A stretch of 64,000 nucleotides of DNA from NCBI GenBank assembly GCA_039920665.1, contig JBDSDH010000042.1, positions 1 to 64,000 of the forward strand, written 5' to 3'. Numbering within the stretch: the first letter of the stretch is position 1; each line of letters opens with the position of its first letter. Below the pieces are notes generated by a model. It searched no databases. It had not been told where the DNA came from and was given only the letters and a program-made list of their open reading frames with translations. The translations under genes were made by a program, and so were the position numbers. Origin of the DNA: WLMZ01 sp039920665. GTDB taxonomy: Bacteria > Actinomycetota > Acidimicrobiia > Acidimicrobiales > Ilumatobacteraceae. Below are positions 32,241 to 40,417 of the stretch, one piece after another.

Positions 32241-33551
32241 ATGGCAGCTGGCTCTTCCGGCGACAACCCGCTCGGCGACAACCCATTCGGCAATCTCCCG
32301 ATGTTCGGAGATCTGGCCAAGGCCCTCTCCGGCCAGGGCCCGCTCAACTGGGATGCTGCTCGGCAGTTCGCTCAGCTGGCGGCGACCGAGGGTGGACACG
32401 AGACCAACGTCGATCCGGCGGTGCGGTTCGCGCTCGCCGAACTCGCCCGCATCGCCGAGCCGCACGTCCTCGACGTCACCGCCCAAGACGTCAGCGGCTA
32501 CGAAGTCACCACCACCACTCCGGGTGCGTGGGCGCAGCAGACACTCGACGCGTATCGGCCGTTGTTCACCGAACTCGCAGTGTCACTCGCGAAACGCCCC
32601 GCTGCGTCGGACGAGGACGACAGTGACGACACCACGGATCCGATGATGGCGATGATGGCAGGACTCAGCCAGATGATGGCCCCGGCGATGCTCGGGATGG
32701 CGATCGGCTCGATGGTCGGCCGCCTCGGCAAGCGGGCGTTCGGTCAATACGACCTGCCCATCCCACGAGCCGCTGCTGCGGGGGGTCGCCCGGCCAATCA
32801 GGTGTCGCTCGTGCCCAGCACCGTCGATGCGTTCGCCCAGGATTGGAGCCTGCCCCGCGACTCGATGCGGTTGTGGGTGCTGGCCCACGAGCTCACCACC
32901 CACGCCGTGTTCTCCGTCGAACACATCCGCGAAGGACTGAGCCAGCTCGTTCGGGCGCACGTTGCCGCGTTCCAGCCGGACCCGTCAGCGGTTGCCGAAA
33001 AGTTGGGCTCGCTCGACATGGAGGGTGGCGATCCAATGGCGGCGCTGCAAAAGACACTCGGCGATCCGGAGATCCTGCTCGGCGCGGTCGAGAGTCCAGC
33101 CCAGGCAGCGCTGAAGCCGCAACTCGACGCGTCGTTGGCCGCTGTCATCGGCTATGTCGACTTTGTCGTCGACGCCGTCACCAATCGGCTCATCGGTGGG
33201 GACGCCCAGCGGATCAGCGAAGCCGTGCGCCGCCGCCGAGTGGAAACGTCGCCCGACGATGTGTTCGTCGAGCGCCTGCTCGGCCTGCACCTCACCCGTC
33301 AACAGGTCGAGCGTGGCCGCAGTTTCGTCAACGGCGTGTTCGAGCGGGGCGGCCAGGTCGCCGTCAATCAATTGCTCGAACGCCCTGGCTCGTTGCCGAC
33401 CCCGGCCGAGGTCGATGCGCCGGGTCTGTGGATGGCCCGCCTCGACATTGCCATCGCCAGTGGTGCCGACGCCGAGATCGACAACGAGTCCGAGGTCGAG
33501 TTCAATGTCGACGACCTCAACCCGGACGACTTCGGCTCCACCGACAACTGA
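32241..33551 (+). CDS. Zinc-dependent metalloprotease family protein (DUF2342-like)
   Basis: A 436-residue protein of the actinobacterial family once annotated as coenzyme F420 biosynthesis-associated. The N-terminus is Gly/Asn/Pro rich, then helical. A Met/Gly-rich hydrophobic stretch (MMAMMAGLSQMMAPAMLGMA, about 135-155) precedes the HExxH zinc motif in LAHELTTHAVF (about 220). The C-terminal third is helical with an acidic tail (VEFNVDDLNPDD). Substrate is unknown; protease activity rests on HExxH and the family name. It starts a 164-base divergent interval from the membrane-anchored epimerase gene. Confidence 0.87.
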   Translation: MAAGSSGDNPLGDNPFGNLPMFGDLAKALSGQGPLNWDAARQFAQLAATEGGHETNVDPAVRFALAELARIAEPHVLDVTAQDVSGYEVTTTTPGAWAQQTLDAYRPLFTELAVSLAKRPAASDEDDSDDTTDPMMAMMAGLSQMMAPAMLGMAIGSMVGRLGKRAFGQYDLPIPRAAAAGGRPANQVSLVPSTVDAFAQDWSLPRDSMRLWVLAHELTTHAVFSVEHIREGLSQLVRAHVAAFQPDPSAVAEKLGSLDMEGGDPMAALQKTLGDPEILLGAVESPAQAALKPQLDASLAAVIGYVDFVVDAVTNRLIGGDAQRISEAVRRRRVETSPDDVFVERLLGLHLTRQQVERGRSFVNGVFERGGQVAVNQLLERPGSLPTPAEVDAPGLWMARLDIAIASGADAEIDNESEVEFNVDDLNPDDFGSTDN

Positions 33552-33668
33552 CGCAGCAATCTCGCGTCGTTCGAGTTGCCGCTCCAATCTGGTGGTCTAC
33601 CGGACTGATCGAGTGCCCGGATCGAGACGGAGTCCAGCGCCGCACCGTCGTCGTGGGGCTGCGCAGAG

Positions 33669-35255
33669 CTAGCGGGATCTGCCGGTCTTCGGGGCATGCA
33701 GCGGGGCACCACGCAGGGCGCGGCGCACAGCATCCGGCGGCGGTGGCGGAGGTGGCACAGCACCTGGTCGATCACCGGCTCTGGGCGGCGGCAAGGTCTT
33801 GTCGAGCGGACGAGTGGTGCCGCGAGTCGGTGTCGAGCCTTCACGCTTGAACTTGCGCCGTTCGAGTTCGGCAGCGAGATTGCGCCGCGCTCGTTTGCCG
33901 AACGGTTCGGGAATCGGCTTGCCGGCCGCAACCCGTCGGGTACCGAGGATGTACGACACCGAGGCGAACAGCGCGATCAGACCAACGATCGCGAACCCGA
34001 GCGGACCTTCGCCGTCGGTGTCGGGTCCGTACAGCACCGGGATCACGCCACCGATGACCCACGCCAGTTGGAACTTGGTTTCGAACTGGGCGAACGCGCG
34101 GCCCTGGTTCGCGTCGGGAGCATCTCGTTGGACGAGCGAGTCGAACGCGAGCCGGCACAGCGCAGCGGAGAAGTTCGCGACGAGTGCGAGCAGAATCCCC
34201 GAGACGACGCCGCCGAACAACGCCGCACTGATGCCGCCAATCGCAGTGATACTGAGTCCGCCGATGAACATCCGCTCCTCGTGGGCGCTCTTGCGGATCA
34301 TCGGGGCAACGGCGTTGCCGATCATCACACCGACGGTGACCATCGCGATCGCTGCGCCGACAAGCACCGTGCCGGCTTCCTTGGTGCGCAACCAGAATGC
34401 GAGCAGGAAGAAACAAAATCCGACCGACGCTCGTAGCAACGCCATCGCGCTCGCCGCAAGGGTGATGCCGGCGGCCGTCAGTTCGACCTTCTCCTCCAAC
34501 GAAGCCTTCTTCGATGCCACGACTTCGCTCGGCAGACGCGATGCAAAGAAGAACGCACCGACGAAGAGCGCCCCACCCACCAGCAGCGCGCCCTCCGGTC
34601 CGGCGATCACCTTGGCCAGCCCAGCGATCGCCGCGCCGACGAAGCCGAACACGCCCGAGACCAAGCCGAGCTTGGAGTTGGCCTCGACGAGATCTGCTTC
34701 GTTGCGGACCACCGAAGGCACGAGCGCCGACTTGGAAATGTTCTGGGTCTTCTGCAGGACGAGCGCCGCGAACGCAATCGGGTAGAGCAACACATCGTCG
34801 AGGTGGAACGCCATCAGCACCAGTACGAGCGCCCGACTCAGGGCAACGACCTGCATCAGCAACCGACGGCCGCCGGCCATTCGGTCGATGAACGGCCCGA
34901 TCAGTGGGGCGACCACGAGGAACGGCACGAAGCTGATCACCAGGAACAGCAGCACCTTGGGCCGAGCAGCGGTTGGGTTCAGCCCGAGGAACAGCGACGT
35001 CGCCAACGCCAGCGCCAGACAACCGTCGCCCGCCGCGCTGATCGCCTGCACACGCGCCAGGCGAGTGAAGGGTGAGATCCGCGGAGGGCGAGGACCCCTG
35101 GGGGAATCACCTGGCCGACGACGCGGAGCCGGGTCGTCGACCGGTCGACGCAGATCGGCGCGTTGAGCGCGAGCCCCTTGGGCTGCCCTTGCAGCCACCG
35201 ATGAACGTGGGGTCCGGAGCGGATCTCGGGTTCCACGCGACGGATCGGAGCTCAC
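33669..35255 (-). CDS. MFS transporter with disordered tails
   Basis: Integral membrane protein of 528 residues with about 12 helices between residues 65 and 460 and no recognisable substrate signature. The N-terminal 60 residues are Arg/Pro/Ser rich; the C-terminal 75 are basic and proline rich, ending in a polyproline run (PPPPPPP). The helices include LLFLVISFVPFLVVAPLIGPF and a DRMAGGRRLLM loop reminiscent of the MFS cytoplasmic loop motif. Its ATG at 35255 overlaps the response-regulator stop as ATGA, so it is coupled to the phosphate two-component operon and could be co-expressed with it; phosphate transport by this protein is not shown. Confidence 0.8.
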   Translation of the reverse strand: MSSDPSRGTRDPLRTPRSSVAARAAQGARAQRADLRRPVDDPAPRRRPGDSPRGPRPPRISPFTRLARVQAISAAGDGCLALALATSLFLGLNPTAARPKVLLFLVISFVPFLVVAPLIGPFIDRMAGGRRLLMQVVALSRALVLVLMAFHLDDVLLYPIAFAALVLQKTQNISKSALVPSVVRNEADLVEANSKLGLVSGVFGFVGAAIAGLAKVIAGPEGALLVGGALFVGAFFFASRLPSEVVASKKASLEEKVELTAAGITLAASAMALLRASVGFCFFLLAFWLRTKEAGTVLVGAAIAMVTVGVMIGNAVAPMIRKSAHEERMFIGGLSITAIGGISAALFGGVVSGILLALVANFSAALCRLAFDSLVQRDAPDANQGRAFAQFETKFQLAWVIGGVIPVLYGPDTDGEGPLGFAIVGLIALFASVSYILGTRRVAAGKPIPEPFGKRARRNLAAELERRKFKREGSTPTRGTTRPLDKTLPPPRAGDRPGAVPPPPPPPDAVRRALRGAPLHAPKTGRSR

Positions 35256-35992
35256 GCACGCATGTTAGGTGTCGGCCGTTCGTACTTGTAGCCAAGCCCG
35301 CGGATCGTCACGATTCGCTCCGGCTTGGCAGGGTCCGGCTCGATCTTGGCCCGGATCCGTTTGATGTGCACGTCGAGCGTCTTGGTGTCGCCGACGTAGT
35401 CAGCACCCCACACGCGATCGATCAGCAACTCGCGAGGGAGCACCCGACCGACGTTGCTGAGCAACAGATGCAGCAGTTCGAACTCTTTGAGCGGCATGGC
35501 CACCGGATCGCCGGACACGGTGACGAGATGCTCGTCGGCATCGAGCGACACGTCGCCGACGACCAACGAATGGGCGCCGGCGGGCCGGTCGACGGAGGAG
35601 TCGCCATTGGCACCGGTCGCCTCCATCGATGCTCGCCGCAACAGCGCCCGGAGTCGAGCCACGAGTTCGCGAATCCGGTACGGCTTGGTGATGTAGTCGT
35701 CGGCACCGACCTCGAGTCCGACCACCATGTCGATCTCGGAACTCTTGGCAGTCACCATGATGATCGGCACTGCAGAGGTCTTGCGGATCTCGCGGCAGAC
35801 GTCGATTCCCGAGATTCGGGGCAGCATCAGATCGAGCAGGATCACATCCGGTTTGACCGACTCGAACTGTTGCAGCGCGCTTGCTCCATCGACGGCGACG
35901 ACGACTCGAAAACCCTCGCGGTTGAGGCCGACGGTGAGTGCCTCGACGAAGCTGTCCTCGTCCTCGACGAGCAAGACAGTGGGGGTGCTCAT
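35252..35992 (-). CDS. OmpR-family response regulator of the phosphate regulon
   Basis: A 246-residue PhoB/RegX3-type regulator. Receiver domain: acidic pocket EDEDS (residues 10-14), phospho-acceptor Asp in VILLDLMLPRISG (about 53), Thr in MVTAKSS and Lys in YITKPYRIRELVARLRALLRR. The winged-helix domain follows (about 145-240) with MPLKEFELLHLLL and the recognition segment TKTLDVHIKRIRAKIEPDP ending in TIRGLGYKYE. A 35-residue linker joins them. It overlaps the histidine-kinase stop by 4 bases and lies in the same operon as phoU and pstB, so it is most likely the phosphate-starvation regulator. Confidence 0.93.
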   Translation of the reverse strand: MSTPTVLLVEDEDSFVEALTVGLNREGFRVVVAVDGASALQQFESVKPDVILLDLMLPRISGIDVCREIRKTSAVPIIMVTAKSSEIDMVVGLEVGADDYITKPYRIRELVARLRALLRRASMEATGANGDSSVDRPAGAHSLVVGDVSLDADEHLVTVSGDPVAMPLKEFELLHLLLSNVGRVLPRELLIDRVWGADYVGDTKTLDVHIKRIRAKIEPDPAKPERIVTIRGLGYKYERPTPNMRA

Positions 35993-37155
35993 GGGCGCGT
36001 TCTCATTCTGCTGGGATGGTCGGCTGCGGCGAGCGGCCGATCTGGAATGTGCAGGCGAAACGTCGATCCTTCACCCTCGCGCGAATCGACGGTGACCGCT
36101 CCCCCGTGATTGCTGGCGACGTGGCGAACGATCGAGAGCCCGAGTCCCGTGCCACCGGTGCCTCGGCTTCGTGCCCTGTCGACGCGGTAAAAACGTTCGA
36201 AAATTCGATCGAGGTCGTGTGTCGGGATACCGATGCCGCTGTCGGTGACAGTGAACGTCACCCCGTTCGATTCAGGGAATGCTGTCAACGTGACGCTGCC
36301 GCCGGCCTCGCTGTACTTGACGGCATTGTCGACCAGATTGCCCAGTGCCGAAGCGATCTGGGCCTGATCAGCATGAAGCGTGAGGTCCTGCGGGATTTCG
36401 CAGACACGCAAGATCACTTCGCGTTGCTTGGCGGCATAGCTGTTGCGCGACGAGGCTTCGCGTACCAGCGAACCAACGTCGCATTGACTGACGACGAGGT
36501 CACCACTCAGTTCGATCCGTGACAACTCGAGCAGATCGTCGATGATGCCGGCGACGCGGTGCGCTTCGTTGACGGTCTTGCCGGCGAGACGGCTGATCAA
36601 CACCGGGTCGTCCTCGTCGATCAAGGTCTCGGCGAGGACTGCGAGTGCACCGATCGGCGTCTTCAGCTCGTGGCTGATGTTGGCAACGAAATCGGTACGC
36701 ACCGAATCAAGCCGAGACCGTTCGGTGACGTCTTCGATCGTCGCCACGGCTCCATCGGTACCGAGCGGCTGGGCATGCACGATGACGACCCGACGCGGCG
36801 GTCCGTAGAGCTCGACCGTCTGCGATCGCTGACCACCGCGCAGTGCGCCGCGGAGGTGATGTTGCACAGCGGCCTGGACGAGCACTTCGCTGTGGGTGTC
36901 GCCGCCCGCTTGATCGGATGCCTTGTTGCGGACGATGACCCTGCCATCGCCGTCGGCGACGATCACGCCGACCGGCATTGCATCGAGTGCCGATTGCAAT
37001 CGGTCAGCGACAACGCGTAGTTGACGGAGCGCCTGTTCGGTCGCCGGATCCGGCCGCGTCACCGGTTCAGCAGCGCGATGCGAGTGACGCGAGACGATCA
37101 GCGCTGCAAGGGCGGCTCCAATCACCGCGCCGGTCAACAACCACACGACCACCAT
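35989..37155 (-). CDS. Sensor histidine kinase of the phosphate regulon
   Basis: A 388-residue PhoR/SenX3-like membrane kinase. One N-terminal membrane helix (VVWLLTGAVIGAALAALIV), no large external domain, a PAS-like domain (about 50-140, ALDAMPVGVIVADGDGRVIVRN), H-box FVANISHELKTPIGAL (His about 161), N-box LGNLVDNAVKYS, and G1/G2 boxes DSGIGIP and GTGGTGLGLSIV. It lacks an extracytoplasmic sensor, which fits the known mode in which the kinase senses phosphate through the Pst transporter and PhoU; both are encoded next to it. GTG/ATG start at 37155 with 3 bases to the phoU stop. Confidence 0.92.
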   Translation of the reverse strand: MVVVWLLTGAVIGAALAALIVSRHSHRAAEPVTRPDPATEQALRQLRVVADRLQSALDAMPVGVIVADGDGRVIVRNKASDQAGGDTHSEVLVQAAVQHHLRGALRGGQRSQTVELYGPPRRVVIVHAQPLGTDGAVATIEDVTERSRLDSVRTDFVANISHELKTPIGALAVLAETLIDEDDPVLISRLAGKTVNEAHRVAGIIDDLLELSRIELSGDLVVSQCDVGSLVREASSRNSYAAKQREVILRVCEIPQDLTLHADQAQIASALGNLVDNAVKYSEAGGSVTLTAFPESNGVTFTVTDSGIGIPTHDLDRIFERFYRVDRARSRGTGGTGLGLSIVRHVASNHGGAVTVDSREGEGSTFRLHIPDRPLAAADHPSRMRTRP

Positions 37156-37158
37156 TGG

Positions 37159-37917
37159 TCAAGCACCCGTTTCGTTGGTCGCAGGCGGCTGCGTGGTGAC
37201 ATCGTCCAACTCGGAGCCCAAGGGACGCGAACGGTAGCGGGCTGCACCGCGATGTTCGGGAAGCCAGCCGGTGATCACGTAACGAACCCGCTCGCCGATG
37301 TTGACCGCATGGTCGCCGATCCGCTCGTAGAACCGGGCAACGACTGCGAGTTGCACAGCGACCTGGAGGTCGATGTTGCCGGCGGCGTGGCTCTCGAAGA
37401 TGGCCTGCACGAACTGCTTTTGGAGCGCATCGAGGTAGTTGTCCATGTCATCGATCGCAGCGGCCTTGGCTGCGTCATTCTCGACAAAGGATTCGATCGC
37501 GGCGATGTAGAGCTGTTGGGCCTGCTCGCCCATCCGAGTGATGATTCCCCGTAATGACGGATCGAGCTGGTGGCCGTAGATCCGCCGGGCCGCCTTGCAG
37601 ATGTTGCAAACCAGGTCGGCAGAACGCTCGACCTCGGCGATCATTCGCAGCGCAGCAAGAATCTGGCGAAGGTCGACCGCGACGGGCGATTGCAGCGCAA
37701 GGATCTGGACGCACCGCTCTTCGAGGTCGAGGGCACGGGCATCGATCTCGTCGTCGCTGCTGATCACGTAGTCGGCACCTTCGAGGTCGCCCGACAACAA
37801 GATGTTGGTAGCTCGTGGAATCGACTCGGTGACAAATGCAGCGAGGTGTACCAACTCGCTCCGTACCTCGTCCAGATCCTGGTGGAAGCTCTTGCGCAGT
37901 TCGTTCATCATCATCAT
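37159..37917 (-). CDS. phoU: Phosphate transport system regulator PhoU
   Basis: Cytoplasmic helical-bundle protein that couples the PstSCAB transporter to the PhoR-type kinase and restrains the regulon when phosphate is plentiful. Its 252 residues form two PhoU repeats with the metal-binding E/DxxxD pattern: SSDDEIDARALDLEERC in the first and ERIGDHAVNIGERV in the second, plus AEVERSADLVCNI. Four consecutive ATG codons (37917-37906) overlap the pstB stop, so the exact start is ambiguous and translation is coupled. Length is slightly above the usual 215-240. Confidence 0.94.
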   Translation of the reverse strand: MMMMNELRKSFHQDLDEVRSELVHLAAFVTESIPRATNILLSGDLEGADYVISSDDEIDARALDLEERCVQILALQSPVAVDLRQILAALRMIAEVERSADLVCNICKAARRIYGHQLDPSLRGIITRMGEQAQQLYIAAIESFVENDAAKAAAIDDMDNYLDALQKQFVQAIFESHAAGNIDLQVAVQLAVVARFYERIGDHAVNIGERVRYVITGWLPEHRGAARYRSRPLGSELDDVTTQPPATNETGA

Positions 37918-38786
37918 CCGAACCTTCCTGTCACATACTGCTCGGTCCGCTCGTCGGCGGGAGTGGAAAACATCGTCTTGGTTCGGCCGAACTCGACCAG
38001 CAGTCCAGTGCGACGGTCGCTGTCGGGATTGACCTCGGTGGTGAAGAAGGCGGTGCGGTCACTGACGCGAGCCGCCTGCTGCATGTTGTGGGTCACGATC
38101 ACGATCGTGTACTCCCGCTTCATCTCCTGCATCAGGTCCTCGATCCGAGCGGTTGCGATCGGGTCGAGCGCCGAACATGGCTCGTCCATCAACACGACTT
38201 CGGGCTCGACAGCGACTGCGCGAGCGATGCAGAGCCGCTGCTGCTGGCCGCCGGACAGCCCCAGGGCAGATGACTTCAAGCGATCCTTGACCTCGTCCCA
38301 CAAGGCTGCACCGCGCAGCGACTTCTCGACGATGTCGTCGAGCAGGCTCCGCTTCTTGATTCCGCCGAGGCGAGGCCCGTAGGCGACGTTGTCGTAAATG
38401 TTCTTGGGGAATGGGTTCGGCTTCTGGAACACCATCCCGATCCGACGCCGCACTTCGACTGCGTTCACCTGTGGGTCGTAGAGATCGACGCCGTGGTACT
38501 CGACGGTTCCCTCGACGCGGGCGATGTCGATCAAATCGTTCATCCGGTTGAAGCAGCGCAGGACGGTGCTCTTACCGCAGCCAGACGGTCCGATGAACGC
38601 AGTGATCTCGTGCTTGCGGATGATGAGGTCGACATCCCGGACAGCTTGGTGAGCACCGTAGAAAACTTGCAACCCTTTCGTCTCGAACACCGTCGTCGAG
38701 CCATCAGTTGCCGATGACGGGTCGGAGGCGAAGAGAGGTGCACGGGCGGACTCGATGGATTCCTGATGTCGATCGTCGAGTTCCAT
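37914..38786 (-). CDS. pstB: Phosphate ABC transporter ATP-binding protein (first copy)
   Basis: Energising subunit of the Pst transporter, 290 residues. Walker A GPSGCGKST (about 79-87), Q-loop FQKPNPFPK, signature LSGGQQQRL (about 180), Walker B VVLMDEP, and the PstB-typical CSALDPIATARIEDLM. ATG at 38786 is preceded by AGGGAGGA, a strong ribosome binding site, while the longer frame to 38834 has none. It is divergent from pstS and is transcribed with phoU, the kinase, the regulator and the MFS gene. A second PstB gene lies at the end of the pstSCA operon; the two proteins differ mainly in their first 45 residues. Confidence 0.95.
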   Translation of the reverse strand: MELDDRHQESIESARAPLFASDPSSATDGSTTVFETKGLQVFYGAHQAVRDVDLIIRKHEITAFIGPSGCGKSTVLRCFNRMNDLIDIARVEGTVEYHGVDLYDPQVNAVEVRRRIGMVFQKPNPFPKNIYDNVAYGPRLGGIKKRSLLDDIVEKSLRGAALWDEVKDRLKSSALGLSGGQQQRLCIARAVAVEPEVVLMDEPCSALDPIATARIEDLMQEMKREYTIVIVTHNMQQAARVSDRTAFFTTEVNPDSDRRTGLLVEFGRTKTMFSTPADERTEQYVTGRFG

Positions 38787-38878
38787 CCGATTCCTCCCTG
38801 CAGATTTTCCGGCGCGGCCAGCGTGATCCACCAACCGATGACCGCACCGTAAAGCGCCAAGATGGCCGTCACCCTGAG

Positions 38879-38900
38879 TTCAGGTGAACGAGAGGTGAAC
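38879..38900 (-). promoter_or_regulatory. Putative PHO box for the pstB-phoU-kinase-regulator operon
   Basis: On the minus strand GTTCACCTCTC is followed directly by GTTCACCTGAA: two 11-base direct repeats with identical 7-base cores. This matches the GTTCACC-type PHO box known for actinobacterial phosphate regulators. It points toward the minus-strand operon, about 93 bases from the pstB start. Binding is inferred from the motif, not shown. Confidence 0.7.
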
Positions 38901-38976
38901 AACACCGGAAGTGCGGTTGGCCGGTCAGGGAGATCTGTGCCAACGGGCGCGACCACCCCCCGACGATTCGCCAGTC

Positions 38977-38998
38977 GTTCATCTCTGGTTCATCCAGT
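38977..38998 (+). promoter_or_regulatory. Putative PHO box for the pstSCAB operon
   Basis: On the plus strand GTTCATCTCTG and GTTCATCCAGT are two 11-base direct repeats, followed by a weaker CTCAGGG third unit. They face pstS and end 71 bases before its GTG. TACGGT at 39026-39031 could be the matching -10 box. Orientation is opposite to the other PHO box, so each divergent operon has its own. Confidence 0.65.
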
Positions 38999-39069
38999 CT
39001 CAGGGTTGTGTACACCTTGCTTGCTTACGGTTCTCCAATGTTGAACACACCCCTTCAAGGAGAACCAAC

Positions 39070-40293
39070 GTGAACAGAACAAAGAAGAGCTCAGCGATCG
39101 TCGCTGGCATGCTCACCCTGTCGCTTCTCGCCGCAGCCTGCGGCAGCGACGACAACACGACAGCCACCACCCAAGCTGCGGCCGCAACGACAATTGCGCC
39201 CGCTGGTGAGGTCCCCACAACGGCCGCGTCGGTCGAGACCACCGAGGCCGCCGGCGAGACCACTGTCGACACGACCGACAGCACGACAGCGGTCTCGACC
39301 AACGCCGGCGAGGCCGTCGACTACGCAGCCCTCCAAGGCGATCTCGTCGCCTCGGGCGCAACGTTCCCCAAGTCGTTCTACGACGAGTCGATCGCAACGC
39401 TCGCCGACGTCGCCCCCGACCTCGTCGTCGAATATGGCGGTGGCGGTTCCGGCAAGGGCCGTTCAGACCTGCAGGAAAAGGTCGTGGACTTCGCCGGGAC
39501 GGATTCCACGGTCAAGGACGAGGACATCGCCAAGTTCACCGGCGGCGAGTTCGTCTACGTCCCCACCGTTCTCGCCCCGATCACCATGTCGTACAACCTC
39601 CCCGGCGTCGACGAACTGCGTCTTGCTCCAGCCACGATCTCGGCCATCTTCCAACTCGAAATCACCAACTGGAACGATCCGCTGATCGCCGCCGACAACC
39701 CCGATGCGACGCTCCCCGACACGACCATCGTCGTCGCCCGCCGCGCCGACGGTTCGGGCACCACCGACAACTTCAGCAAGTTCCTCAATGCTGCCGCCGG
39801 CACCGACGCGGGCGGCACGTGGGCACTCGGCACCGGTTCGGAGTTGGAGTGGCCCGAAGGCACCCAGGCCGGCGATGGCAACAGTGGGGTGGCTCAGATC
39901 GTGACCAGCACCGAAGGTGCGATCGGTTACGTCGACCTCAGTGACGCCAACGCCAACGGCCTCACCGTGGCGGCTGTCCAGAACAAGGCCGGCAACTTCG
40001 TCCTGCCGACCCTCGAGGCCACCACTGCTGCGGCCGAGGGTGTCGAGATCAAGGACGACCTGACGTTCTTCGTTGGTTGGGCCGACGGCGACGAGGCATA
40101 CCCGATCGCCGCTCAGACCTGGATCATTGCGTACACGACCCAGGACGATCCGGCCAAGGCCGAGAACATCCGCGGCTTCCTGACCTACCTCTTGACCGAG
40201 GGCCAGGACATGGCTGCGTCGGTCGATTACGCGGCGCTGCCTGACTCGCTCCGTGAGAAAGCGTTGGCAAACGTCGCCAAGATCGGCGCCTGA
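39070..40293 (+). CDS. pstS: Phosphate ABC transporter substrate-binding lipoprotein
   Basis: Periplasm-side phosphate receptor, 407 residues. GTG at 39070 is 7 bases after AAGGAGA, an excellent ribosome binding site; upstream ATGs have none. Signal peptide with lipobox LLAAAC (Cys about 22), a Thr/Ala linker to about residue 80, then the type II binding fold: GDLVASGATFPKSFYDE, YGGGGSGKGRSDL (phosphate loop), DFAGTDSTVKDED, RRADGSGTTDNFSKFL (second phosphate loop) and GAIGYVDLSDAN. It is the first gene of pstS-pstC-pstA-pstB under a putative PHO box. Confidence 0.96.
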   Translation: MNRTKKSSAIVAGMLTLSLLAAACGSDDNTTATTQAAAATTIAPAGEVPTTAASVETTEAAGETTVDTTDSTTAVSTNAGEAVDYAALQGDLVASGATFPKSFYDESIATLADVAPDLVVEYGGGGSGKGRSDLQEKVVDFAGTDSTVKDEDIAKFTGGEFVYVPTVLAPITMSYNLPGVDELRLAPATISAIFQLEITNWNDPLIAADNPDATLPDTTIVVARRADGSGTTDNFSKFLNAAAGTDAGGTWALGTGSELEWPEGTQAGDGNSGVAQIVTSTEGAIGYVDLSDANANGLTVAAVQNKAGNFVLPTLEATTAAAEGVEIKDDLTFFVGWADGDEAYPIAAQTWIIAYTTQDDPAKAENIRGFLTYLLTEGQDMAASVDYAALPDSLREKALANVAKIGA

Positions 40294-40314
40294 GCCACGA
40301 CGGATCCCCCCGGT

Positions 40315-40338
40315 GGACCGGGCCTTCGGGCCCGGTCC
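40315..40338 (+). terminator. Perfect UUCG hairpin between pstS and pstC
   Basis: A 10-base-pair GC-rich stem (ggaccgggcc / ggcccggtcc) closed by a TTCG tetraloop, with no T-run after it. Without a T-run it is more likely an mRNA-stabilising or attenuating hairpin than a full terminator; it would allow more PstS than PstC/A/B to be made from one transcript. Confidence 0.6.
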
Positions 40339-40417
40339 GCTGTTGTCTGCCCACTTGAACCCGCCTGCCCACCTGAACCCTCCCGCCACGAACCCCAGCC
40401 GGCCCTCGAAGGATCGC

